DNA of 64,000 nucleotides. It comes from Alkalicaulis satelles. Its GTDB lineage: Bacteria > Pseudomonadota > Alphaproteobacteria > Caulobacterales > Maricaulaceae. The notes beneath the pieces were generated by a model, which saw nothing but the letters and a program-made list of their open reading frames with translations, did not search any database and was not told where the DNA came from. The position numbers and the translations under genes were made by a program. The stretch spans positions 201,001 through 265,000 of the forward strand of contig NZ_VWOJ01000002.1 in the NCBI RefSeq assembly GCF_008630495.1, in the 5' to 3' direction. Shown piece by piece: positions 25,845-33,542 of the stretch (the stretch's first letter is position 1; each line of letters starts with the position of its first letter).

Positions 25845-28451
25845 ATGACCGCCTCTCATTTCCGCGATGCGCCGGTCACTGCGGTGCTCGGCCCGACCAA
25901 TACCGGCAAGACCCATCTGGCGCTGGAGCGCATGATGGCGCGCCAGACCGGCGTGATGGGCCTGCCCCTGCGCCTTCTGGCCCGCGAGCTCTATGACAAG
26001 GTGGTCAAGGCCAAAGGCGCGGCATCGGTGGCGTTGATCACGGGCGAGGAGAAAATCGTCCCGCCCCATGCGCGCTTCTATCTGTGCACGGTGGAGGCCA
26101 TGCCGCTGGATTTGCGTCCGGCCTTTCTGGCGGTAGACGAGATCCAGCTCGCCGCTGATCCCGAGCGCGGTCATATCTTCACCGAGCGCCTGCTGCATGC
26201 GCGCGGAACTCAGGAGACCATGTTTCTGGGCTCCGCCTCCATGCGCCCCATCCTGCGCCGCCTGGTCCCCGAAGCCGTGATCGAGACGCGCGAGCGTTTC
26301 TCCACGCTGAGCTATGCAGGCGCCAAAAAGCTCACAAAGCTGCCAAGGCGCTCGGCTGTGGTCGCCTTCAGCGCCGGGGATGTCTACGCCATGGCCGAGC
26401 TGGTGCGCCGCCAGCGCGGCGGGGCGGCGGTGGTGATGGGCGCGCTGTCACCGCGCACGCGCAACGCCCAGGTGGAGCTCTATCAGTCGGGCGAGGTGGA
26501 CTTCCTCATCGCCACTGACGCCATCGGCATGGGACTGAACATGGATGTGGGCCATGTGGCCTTCGCCAGCTACGCCAAGTTTGACGGACGCCGGCGCCGG
26601 CGCCTGCATCCTCACGAGATCGGCCAGATCGCCGGGCGCGCCGGGCGCTTCCGCACCGACGGCACGTTTGGCGAGACCGCCGAGGCCCGCGCGCTGGACC
26701 CCGAGATTATCGAGCGGGTGGAGGCCCATGATTTCGACGCCATCGGCCGGCTGGTCTGGCGCAATCATGCGCTGGACGTCTCCAGCCTTGATGCGCTGAA
26801 ACTTTCCCTTGGCGCGCCCGCGCCCGATCCCGCGCTGGAACGGGTGCGCGCGGCGGTGGATGAGGGCGTGCTCGACATTCTCTCGCGCGACCGCGATGTG
26901 CGTGAGCGCGCCTCAGCACGTGGCGGCGCGGCGCGGCTGTGGGATGTGTGCGGCACGCCGCAATTTCGCAAGGGCACGCTGGACGAGCATGCCCGTCTGG
27001 TGAAAACCCTCTTCCTGCACCTGACAGAGGGCGATGGACGCCTGCCTGATGCGTGGCTGGACGCCCAGCTGACCCGCCTCAACCGCACGGCGGGCGATGT
27101 GGACGCCCTGGCCCAGCGCCTGACCCAGGTGCGCACCTGGTCCTACGCCGCCCATCGCCCGTCCTGGACGCGTGATCCGGCCTATTGGCAGGCGCGCAGC
27201 CGGGAGGTGGAGGACGCCCTGTCGGACGCGCTCCACGAGCGCCTGGCCGCGCGCTTCATCGACCGGCGCACCAGCGCCCTGATGAAGGGCCTGCGCGAGA
27301 ACGCCGATCTGCAAGCAGGGCTGGACGCATCCGGCGAAGTGACCGTGGAAGGCCATTTTGTCGGGCGGCTGGACGCGTTGAACTTCCGGGCAGACGCGGC
27401 GGGCGGACCGCTGGCGCGCCGGGCCGTGGCCAACGCCGCGCTCAAAGCCGTGCGCCCGGAGGTGAACCGGCGCCTGGGCCAGCTGGCGCGGGCCGGCGAT
27501 GACGCCCTGGCGCTGGATGATGAAGGCCGCGTGCTCTGGCGGGACGCGCCCGTGGCCCGTCTCGTCGCTGGCCCTCACCCCTTCGCGCCAGGCGTCCAGC
27601 TGATCGGCGGCGAGCTGGGCGCAGCCGAGGCCGTGGCGCGCGCTGTCGCCCATATCGAGCGTTTCGCCGCCCGGCAGGCGAGCGAAGGTCTGGCGCCGCT
27701 GATGGCGCTGCGTGAACAGGTCGAGGCGCGCTCGGGCGGGCTTGAGGGTCTGGCGCGCGGCATCGCCTTCCGGCTGGTGGAGGGCTCCGGCGCAGCGCCC
27801 CGCCGCGATCTGGCCGCCGATATCGCCGCCCTCTCGGCCCATGAGCGCCGTCAATTGCGCGCAGCGGGGGTGCGTATCGGTGAACATGCCGTCTTCCTGC
27901 CTGCGCTGCTGAAGCCGCGCGCCGCCGGGCTCAACGCGCTGCTGCACGGCGTGCATGCCGGGGATGCGGCGCGCGCCTTCCGCCCGCCGCCCGGACGCAC
28001 CAGCGCCGCGCCCGACCCCTCTCTCGACGACGCCGCTCATGCCTGCGCGGGCTATCAGCTGTGCGGCCCCCTGGCTGTGCGCCTTGATATTCTCGAGCGT
28101 CTGGCCGACCTGATCCGTGAATCCCGCCAGGGCGATCCGGCCCGGCGCTTCAGCCCGGCGCCGGCCATGATGAATCTGCTCGGCTGCAGCCAGGAGGATC
28201 TGCGCGGCGTGCTGCGCGCGCTGGGCTATCGCCGGGTGCGCAAGGCCGAAGGCGAGACGCCCGAGCTCTGGACCGGTCGCGCCAGAGACCGGCGCGAGCG
28301 CACGAGCGCCCCGCCTCCGCCCCCGGCCGACACGCCCTTCGCCGCGCTCGCCGCCCTGGATCTGACGCCCCAGCGTCCCGGGCGGACGGCGCAAGGCAAG
28401 CCGCGCCGGAGCACTGGCCGCAAGGGCGCCGCCCGAAGAGCCCGTCAATGA
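25845..28451 (+). CDS. SUV3-like superfamily 2 RNA/DNA helicase
   Basis: An 868-residue SF2 helicase of the mitochondrial SUV3 type found in Alphaproteobacteria. Motif I is GPTNTGKTH (residues about 12-20), motif II DEIQ (about 97), motif III GSASM, and motif VI QIAGRAGRF (about 263-271). The long C-terminal half has the SUV3/SUPV3L1-type helical region and ends in a basic tail. SUV3 unwinds RNA in RNA decay complexes; the bacterial role is inferred. GGAG precedes the ATG at 25845. It overlaps the S4-domain gene by 4 nt (ATGA), so the two form an RNA-handling pair. Confidence 0.87.
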   Translation: MTASHFRDAPVTAVLGPTNTGKTHLALERMMARQTGVMGLPLRLLARELYDKVVKAKGAASVALITGEEKIVPPHARFYLCTVEAMPLDLRPAFLAVDEIQLAADPERGHIFTERLLHARGTQETMFLGSASMRPILRRLVPEAVIETRERFSTLSYAGAKKLTKLPRRSAVVAFSAGDVYAMAELVRRQRGGAAVVMGALSPRTRNAQVELYQSGEVDFLIATDAIGMGLNMDVGHVAFASYAKFDGRRRRRLHPHEIGQIAGRAGRFRTDGTFGETAEARALDPEIIERVEAHDFDAIGRLVWRNHALDVSSLDALKLSLGAPAPDPALERVRAAVDEGVLDILSRDRDVRERASARGGAARLWDVCGTPQFRKGTLDEHARLVKTLFLHLTEGDGRLPDAWLDAQLTRLNRTAGDVDALAQRLTQVRTWSYAAHRPSWTRDPAYWQARSREVEDALSDALHERLAARFIDRRTSALMKGLRENADLQAGLDASGEVTVEGHFVGRLDALNFRADAAGGPLARRAVANAALKAVRPEVNRRLGQLARAGDDALALDDEGRVLWRDAPVARLVAGPHPFAPGVQLIGGELGAAEAVARAVAHIERFAARQASEGLAPLMALREQVEARSGGLEGLARGIAFRLVEGSGAAPRRDLAADIAALSAHERRQLRAAGVRIGEHAVFLPALLKPRAAGLNALLHGVHAGDAARAFRPPPGRTSAAPDPSLDDAAHACAGYQLCGPLAVRLDILERLADLIRESRQGDPARRFSPAPAMMNLLGCSQEDLRGVLRALGYRRVRKAEGETPELWTGRARDRRERTSAPPPPPADTPFAALAALDLTPQRPGRTAQGKPRRSTGRKGAARRARQ

Positions 28452-28765
28452 GTTTCCGGCCGGATGAGGCCGCCGGGCCTGGCCAGCGCTGTGATGTGTG
28501 GCTGTTTCGCGCCCGCCTGTTCAAATCCCGGGCGCTGGCCGCGGCCTGCATCACCAGCGGCGCGGTGCGCGTGGAGCGCGCGGGCGGCGTGCAGCGCCTG
28601 AGCCGGCCCGCAGCGGCCATACGGCCGGGCGATACGCTGATTTTTATGCGCGGCGGCACGCTGGTGCGCGTAACGGTCCTGGACCTGGGCGCGCGGCGCG
28701 GCCCGCCGGCCGAAGCGCGCAGGCTCTACACGCAAGACGGGCCGCCGCACGCGCATTCTGACTGA
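28448..28765 (+). CDS. S4 domain RNA-binding protein (Hsp15-like)
   Basis: A 105-residue protein with an S4 RNA-binding fold: QRCDVWLFRARLFKSRALAAACITSGAVRVERAGG is the S4 helix-turn-strand block, followed by IRPGDTLIF. Hsp15 of Escherichia coli binds free 50S subunits carrying nascent chains. The size is typical for the alphaproteobacterial version. It is coupled to the SUV3-like helicase by ATGA overlap, which suggests a joint RNA function. Confidence 0.85.
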   Translation: MSFRPDEAAGPGQRCDVWLFRARLFKSRALAAACITSGAVRVERAGGVQRLSRPAAAIRPGDTLIFMRGGTLVRVTVLDLGARRGPPAEARRLYTQDGPPHAHSD

Positions 28766-28784
28766 AGCCGGAAGCGCCTTGCGA

Positions 28785-28813
28785 TTGACAAAGCCGGGCG
28801 CGAGCGCCAAATC
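28785..28813 (+). promoter_or_regulatory. Candidate fdxA promoter
   Basis: A consensus -35 TTGACA (28785-28790) is followed 17 nt later by CAAATC (28808-28813), a weak -10. It lies 55 nt before fdxA. Confidence 0.45.
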
Positions 28814-28867
28814 CGCTCCTGATCCCGCCGCCTGACACATCCGCTTTCAAGGGTTCGCCGACACCCG

Positions 28868-29209
28868 ATGACCTACATCGTCACTGATGCCTGCATCCGA
28901 TGCAAATACACCGACTGCGTCGAGGTCTGCCCCGTGGACTGTTTCTACGAGGGCGAGAACATGCTCGTCATCCACCCTGACGAATGCATTGACTGCGGCG
29001 TATGCGAGCCGGAATGCCCGGTAGAGGCCATCAAGCCCGACACTGAAGATGATACAGACGGCAAATGGCTAGCTCTCAATTCCAAGTACGCCACCGAGTG
29101 GCCCAACATCACTGTCAAGAAAGACGCGCCCTCTGATGCGGCGCAATTTGAGACCGAATCTGGAAAACTGGAGAAATATTTCTCCCCCAAGCCCGGCTCA
29201 GGCGGCTGA
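28868..29209 (+). CDS. fdxA: Seven-iron ferredoxin (3Fe-4S and 4Fe-4S)
   Basis: A 113-residue FdxA. Nine cysteines occur in the N-terminal half: C9, C12, C17, C21 and C25, then C40, C43, C46 and C50 ([12 protein letters not shown]). The spacing fits one [3Fe-4S] and one [4Fe-4S] cluster as in Azotobacter FdI. The C-terminal extension ([17 protein letters not shown]) is usual for the alphaproteobacterial type. It acts as a cytoplasmic low-potential electron carrier. It is followed by carD at 370 nt, a frequent neighbour in this class. Confidence 0.93.
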   Translation: MTYIVTDACIRCKYTDCVEVCPVDCFYEGENMLVIHPDECIDCGVCEPECPVEAIKPDTEDDTDGKWLALNSKYATEWPNITVKKDAPSDAAQFETESGKLEKYFSPKPGSGG

Positions 29210-29579
29210 CGGCGTCGCCGTACCGGTTAAACTTTTCTTAACTGCCTTCCGCATGCGGAACGCCTTCGCGTCTGCAGCACGTTGAGTTTTTGCAATAATT
29301 GTGATATTCATAATGTCTATCGGATGTTGCGCCCGCTTGCGCCCAGGAAACCTGCCCTTGATCTGACCCGCGCCCCGCATGCCTGTCTGACGGATCCCTC
29401 ACGGGTCCGCCCGGAGGCGTTATGGCGTTGATTGACACGGGTGGCCGACTGGGACGGCCTGGCCGCGAAGCGCGCTCCGTAGAGGACATGTGAAGAGCGG
29501 CGCAGGGCGCGATCAACAGATCCGCTTTCGCCGGCAAGGGCCCCGGCGGCGCGCCGCCACAAAGGACACGGGAGCATCC
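29210..29579 (+). other. Long intergenic leader upstream of carD
   Basis: 370 bp without a gene. An AT-rich stretch at 29281-29320 stands out from the GC-rich surroundings and holds the candidate carD promoter, which gives a transcript leader of about 260 nt. I see no known riboswitch in it. Confidence 0.55.
29282..29310 (+). promoter_or_regulatory. Candidate carD promoter
   Basis: TTGAGT (29282-29287) and TATTCA (29305-29310), 17 nt apart, in an AT-rich island. CATAAT at 29309-29314 is an alternative -10. Confidence 0.4.
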
Positions 29580-30098
29580 ATGACGAAGAAGACCGCCAAC
29601 GACAACAAGAACTTCAAGAAAGGCGACTATGTCGTCTATCCCGCGCACGGCGTCGGCCGGGTGACGGGAGTGGAGAAGGAAACCGTGGCCGGGTTCGACA
29701 TCGAGGTCTATGTGGTCTCCTTCGAGCAGGACAAGATGACCCTTCGCGTGCCCACAGCCAAGGCGACCGCCTCGGGCATGCGTCCGCTGGCCAGCGAGCA
29801 GGTGCTCAAGGACGCCATCGGCACGCTGAAAGGCAAGCCGCGCATCAAACGCACCATGTGGAGCCGCCGCGCCCAGGAATATGAAGCCAAGATCAATTCG
29901 GGCGATCTGATCTCCATCGCCGAAGTCGTGCGCGATCTGCATCGTCAGGAAGACCAGCCCGAGCCGTCCTATTCGGAGCGCCAGCTCTACGAATCCGCGC
30001 TCGACCGCATGGTTCGCGAAGTGGCCGCGGTGGAGAAGGTGGACCGGGAGAAAGCCCTCGAGCTGCTCACCCGCACCCTCACCAAGAAAGCCGCCTGA
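29580..30098 (+). CDS. carD: CarD/CdnL family transcriptional regulator
   Basis: A 172-residue CarD/CdnL protein. CarD binds the RNA polymerase beta subunit and stabilises open complexes at promoters such as those for rRNA. The Tudor-like RNA-polymerase interaction domain is KKGDYVVYPAHGVGRVTGVEKE (about residues 13-34, shown in part). A helical DNA-contacting domain with RRAQEYEAKINSGD and LYESALDRMVREVAAVE follows. GGGAG precedes the ATG at 29580; upstream frame is not conserved. Confidence 0.93.
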   Translation: MTKKTANDNKNFKKGDYVVYPAHGVGRVTGVEKETVAGFDIEVYVVSFEQDKMTLRVPTAKATASGMRPLASEQVLKDAIGTLKGKPRIKRTMWSRRAQEYEAKINSGDLISIAEVVRDLHRQEDQPEPSYSERQLYESALDRMVREVAAVEKVDREKALELLTRTLTKKAA

Positions 30099-30128
30099 TA
30101 TCTGAGACTTCAGGTCCAGGACGAAGAA

Positions 30129-30160
30129 CGGGGCCCGCCTTGGCGGGCCCCGTTTGTTTT
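30129..30160 (+). terminator. Rho-independent terminator of carD
   Basis: CGGGGCCCGCC and GGCGGGCCCCG pair over 10-11 bp, followed by TTTGTTTT. Confidence 0.9.
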
Positions 30161-30232
30161 GGGGGCGCTCGTTTGTTTTGGCGCCGGCGCCGCACCCCTC
30201 ACGCCCCGCGAAAGCGAAGCCGCAGCAGGGCG

Positions 30233-30718
30233 CTAACCCTCTTCAGCCTCCACAGCGGGCTCCGGCTCCGGCGCGGCTTCCGGCGCAGGCGCGGCGGCGG
30301 CGGCCGCCTGGGCTTCCTGACGCAGGATGGTGTCGCAATTGCGCCCGCCATAAAGGCCGTTGAGGAAGTACCAGCGCTTTTCGGCCACGGCCCGGCGGGC
30401 CTCTTCCTGTTCACGCTGGCGCTGCGCGGCGCGGCCCATCATGCCGCCCACCGCGCCCAGACCCGGCACGGCCCGCGCCGCGCCCGACATCATGGCCCCG
30501 TGCTGGGCCAGCGCCGTAGCGGTGTTGACCGCATATTCGCTGGTCATCAGCCCGCCTTCGGGAGAACCGCCCAGGATCCCGGTCTGTTCGCTGGCGGCGG
30601 CGATGATTTCCTGGCAGGTCAGGGCGGTGTCGCCCATACGCATGACCTGGCCTTCCTGGGCGCTGGCGGCGCCCGCGGCGATGAGGGCGCAGGCAGCGGC
30701 TGTCACAATACGTTTCAT
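30233..30718 (-). CDS. Exported hypothetical protein with Ala/Pro/Glu tail
   Basis: A 161-residue protein I do not recognise. The signal peptide (residues 1-20, ending ASA) is cleaved before QEGQVM. The mature part has two cysteines (TCQEIIAAAS and NCDTI), a hydrophobic Gly/Ala-rich middle (about 75-95), a charged helix (QRQREQEEARRAVAEKRW) and an acidic Ala/Pro/Glu tail. GGGGAGA precedes the ATG. It converges on carD and is separate from the nitrilase-like gene upstream. Likely periplasmic; function unknown. Confidence 0.65.
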   Translation of the reverse strand: MKRIVTAAACALIAAGAASAQEGQVMRMGDTALTCQEIIAAASEQTGILGGSPEGGLMTSEYAVNTATALAQHGAMMSGAARAVPGLGAVGGMMGRAAQRQREQEEARRAVAEKRWYFLNGLYGGRNCDTILRQEAQAAAAAAPAPEAAPEPEPAVEAEEG

Positions 30719-30823
30719 GATGAAGTCTCCCCGTGTTGGGCGCGCTCCCGTCAGGGCCGGCGCGCCAGGTGGAGACAAGGCTAGCGGGCAGGCGCTGTTT
30801 ACGCCCTGCCCTGAACAGGGGGG

Positions 30824-31870
30824 TCAGATCACCCCGCGCCGGGACAGCGCCTCGATCACCTGGGCCTGACGCTCACGATAGAAATCCTTGGCCGGGGTGA
30901 TCACCTCGCCCTTCTCCATCAGCGAGCCTTCAGGGTGTACGCTCGCCCCGCCATAGGCGCGGGCCCACAAATCCATGGGCTGGCGGGCCAGCAGATTGCC
31001 CATGGACACCTTGCGGCGCAGGCGGCGGACCTGGCCCACATCCACCTCGCCATAGGCGCACATGGACGGGCCGCTGGCGGCCTCGGCCACGATCAGCCCG
31101 CGCGGATCGACAATCTTCGAGCCCCGGTCCGCGCTGGCCTGCGGGATGGGCGTACCGGTCATCCCGCCGGTATTGGCCGACACCACATAGGCGAGGTTTT
31201 CAATGGCTCGGGCCTGTTTGGCGATATTCTTCGGGGTGGCCTGGGGGCTGGCCACTTCCGAGGAGGCGTGCACGAACACCTCCGCCCCGCGCACAGCGTG
31301 CAGGCGCGCGATCTCGGGATGCAGGATCTCCTCCGAGGCAATGGCCGCCAGCCGGCCAAGGGCGGTATCGGCCACCGGGAACAGCGCCGCTTCGCCATAG
31401 GCGTCCAGATACGGATCGAGCACATCATAGGGGCTGGGCGCATACATGGAGATCAGGCGCCGGTAACGCAGCACCTGCGTCCCGGACGGATCGATCACCA
31501 CGCAGGCCTGGAAATAGAGTGAGGGGAAATGGGGATCGGTCTCATACCCGTTCCAGGCCAGGTGAATGTTGAATTCGGCGGCGATGGCGGCCATGGCCTC
31601 AAATTCCGGCCCGTCGGAATCAATCGCCGCCTTGTCACGCCAGGCCTGCGCGCTTTCGCGCATGGGAAAGCCGGTAAGGGCATATTCGGGCAGCACCACC
31701 AGGCGCACATCCGGGCCGATAAAGGCTATGGAGCCTGCAATTTCAGCGCGGATACGCGCGATGGACGCCAGCATGCGCGCACGCGCACTGTCACGGTCCG
31801 CACAGGCATTGACGGTCTCGCACAGTGATTGCAGCGCCAGGGCGGTGTAGGCGGGATCAGGGGCCGTCAT
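30824..31870 (-). CDS. Nitrilase-superfamily protein lacking catalytic Lys and Cys
   Basis: A 348-residue carbon-nitrogen-hydrolase fold. The first catalytic Glu is present (E62, LPEYALTG). At the place of the catalytic Lys (usually YRKxH) it has R138 in YRRLIS. The nucleophile Cys (in relatives ACEEIxxPE) is S179 in IASEEILHPE, coded TCG. The rest of the fold is well kept (RGAEVFVHASSE, ENLAYVVSANTGG). It may be a non-enzymatic or altered relative. The ATG at 31870 has AAGGAG 8 nt upstream, better than the GTG 9 nt earlier. It is divergent from a GntR regulator. Confidence 0.8.
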   Translation of the reverse strand: MTAPDPAYTALALQSLCETVNACADRDSARARMLASIARIRAEIAGSIAFIGPDVRLVVLPEYALTGFPMRESAQAWRDKAAIDSDGPEFEAMAAIAAEFNIHLAWNGYETDPHFPSLYFQACVVIDPSGTQVLRYRRLISMYAPSPYDVLDPYLDAYGEAALFPVADTALGRLAAIASEEILHPEIARLHAVRGAEVFVHASSEVASPQATPKNIAKQARAIENLAYVVSANTGGMTGTPIPQASADRGSKIVDPRGLIVAEAASGPSMCAYGEVDVGQVRRLRRKVSMGNLLARQPMDLWARAYGGASVHPEGSLMEKGEVITPAKDFYRERQAQVIEALSRRGVI

Positions 31871-31953
31871 CAAACTCACTCCTTGCAGTCAGCCGCGAAC
31901 CCGCGACATAGTCCGGACATGAACATTCAGATACAAATGCCAGAAGGCCTGAC

Positions 31954-32775
31954 ATGACAACGTCTTCTGCGCGGGGAAGCGATGCAGCGCCGCGGCTGGC
32001 GCCGGACCTGATCGACGAATCCCTGCCGACCCCGCTCTATCATCAGATTTTCCTGGTGCTGCGCGACCGGATCCGCGAAGGCGGATATCCCGCCGGAACC
32101 ATCCTGCCAGGCGAACAGGAGCTGACGCGCCTGTTCAATGTCTCGCGCATCACCGTCAAACGCGCCATGAACGAGCTGGCCGCCCACGGCTTCGTCACCC
32201 GCCATCGCGGGCGCGGCACGGTGGTCACCCATAATGCCGGCGCGCCGGTTGTGGAGGGGCGTTTCGACACGCTGTTCGACGCGCTCAAGCGTATGGGGCT
32301 GGAAACCCAGGTGCAGCTTCTGGAGGCGTCTCATCTGCGCGCCGACGAGGAGCTGGCGCTGGAGATGGCGCTGGAACCCGGTCACCGGGTGCAGCGCGCC
32401 GTGCGCCTGCGTTCGCTGGAGGGCGATACCTTCTCCTATCTGATCACCCACGTGCCTGGAGAGATCGCGGCGCGCTACAGCGAGGACGATCTCAAGACCC
32501 AGCCCATGCAGGAGCTTCTGCGCCGGGCGGGTGCGGAAGCGGTTGAGGCCGACCAGACCATCACCGCCACGGCGGCCGAGCCTCATATCGCCGCCGCGCT
32601 GCGCATATCGCCGGGCGCGCCCCTGCTCAAGATCAAGCGCATCATGCGCGGGCGCGACGGACGCGCAGTCCAGCACATCATCGCCTATTACCGGCCCGAA
32701 CGCTTCCGCTACCATATGCGGCTGGTGCGCAAGGACGCCGCCGGCGAAGGCTGGAGCGAGGCTGAACTCGCCTGA
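31954..32775 (+). CDS. GntR family regulator, HutC/UTRA type
   Basis: A 273-residue repressor. The winged-helix DNA-binding domain covers about residues 25-95 (PLYHQIFLVLRDRIREGGYPAG and LTRLFNVSRITVKRAMNELAAHGFV). The C-terminal UTRA effector domain covers about 115-260 and ends KIKRIMRGRDGRAVQHIIAYYRPERFRYHM. UTRA domains bind small molecules such as amino acids, sugars or intermediates of the pathway controlled. It stands between the nitrilase-like gene and the oxidase operon, so it is the likely local regulator. AAGG precedes the ATG. Confidence 0.9.
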   Translation: MTTSSARGSDAAPRLAPDLIDESLPTPLYHQIFLVLRDRIREGGYPAGTILPGEQELTRLFNVSRITVKRAMNELAAHGFVTRHRGRGTVVTHNAGAPVVEGRFDTLFDALKRMGLETQVQLLEASHLRADEELALEMALEPGHRVQRAVRLRSLEGDTFSYLITHVPGEIAARYSEDDLKTQPMQELLRRAGAEAVEADQTITATAAEPHIAAALRISPGAPLLKIKRIMRGRDGRAVQHIIAYYRPERFRYHMRLVRKDAAGEGWSEAELA

Positions 32776-32810
32776 CCGGTCTCGCGCCGCCCTCATCTTC
32801 CCCTCCGCCC

Positions 32811-32836
32811 AAAAGATATATAACTATACCATTTGA
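32811..32836 (+). promoter_or_regulatory. AT-rich site before the oxidase operon
   Basis: The run AAAAGATATATAACTATACC includes the palindrome TATAACTATA (32819-32828). It stands alone in GC-rich DNA 50 nt before the membrane-protein gene. It could be a -10 element, a GntR/UTRA operator, or both. Confidence 0.4.
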
Positions 32837-32884
32837 GGCCGGAACGCCCGGCTGTTCAAGAGGTAAGGCTGGCGGAGGCGCGGC

Positions 32885-33532
32885 GTGGCGCTGATCGAAC
32901 TGATGCATATTCTGGTGCTGGTCTACTGGCTGGGCGGCGATCTGGGCGCCTTTGTCGCGAGTCGGCTTGTGGCCGATCCCGAGCGCGCGCCCGCAGGCCG
33001 GGCGGCGGCGGCGAAAATCCTGATGGATGTGGACATGGCGCCGCGCATGGCGCTGATCTTCGCCTTCCCCACGGGGTTTGCGCTGGCGGTGTATGAGGGC
33101 TGGCTGATGATCAGCACGGTCTGGATCGCGCCGGCCTTTGCGCTGGCGCTGGTCTGGGCGATTGCGGCCTGGATGGTTCATCTCAAGGCCGGGCCGGACG
33201 GGCTCGCCCGGCGCATCGATATGGCGATCCGCCTGGCGGCCCTGCTGGCGCTCACGGGCGCTGGCGCGGCGGGCATGTTGGGGGTGATCGCCCTGCCCCT
33301 GTTCATTGCGGGCAAGCTACTCTTACTGGCGCTCGCCGTGTTCGCAGGCCTGATGATCCGGCGCGCCCTCGCCCCGTTCGGCCCCGCCTTCGGGCGCATC
33401 GCCGCCGGTCAGGGCGATGAGGACGCGGAGACGGCCGTAGGCGCCAGCCTCGCCCATGCACGCCGCTGGGTGTTCGTGATCTGGGCCGCCGTGCTCGGCG
33501 CAGCGGCGCTGGGCGTCCTGCATCCGGTCTGA
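32885..33532 (+). CDS. Integral membrane protein, function unknown
   Basis: A 215-residue membrane protein with about six hydrophobic segments (4-24, 54-72, 78-98, 112-128, 130-150, 190-210). The early motif MHILVLVYWLGGDLGAF, with a His and an Asp in helix 1, resembles heme or quinone-interacting membrane proteins such as CopD relatives, but I cannot name a family with confidence. GGAGG lies 8 nt before the GTG start. It is followed by the FAD oxidase after 10 nt and is probably in the same operon, where it may accept electrons. Confidence 0.65.
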   Translation: MALIELMHILVLVYWLGGDLGAFVASRLVADPERAPAGRAAAAKILMDVDMAPRMALIFAFPTGFALAVYEGWLMISTVWIAPAFALALVWAIAAWMVHLKAGPDGLARRIDMAIRLAALLALTGAGAAGMLGVIALPLFIAGKLLLLALAVFAGLMIRRALAPFGPAFGRIAAGQGDEDAETAVGASLAHARRWVFVIWAAVLGAAALGVLHPV

Positions 33533-33542
33533 GGAGATTGCC

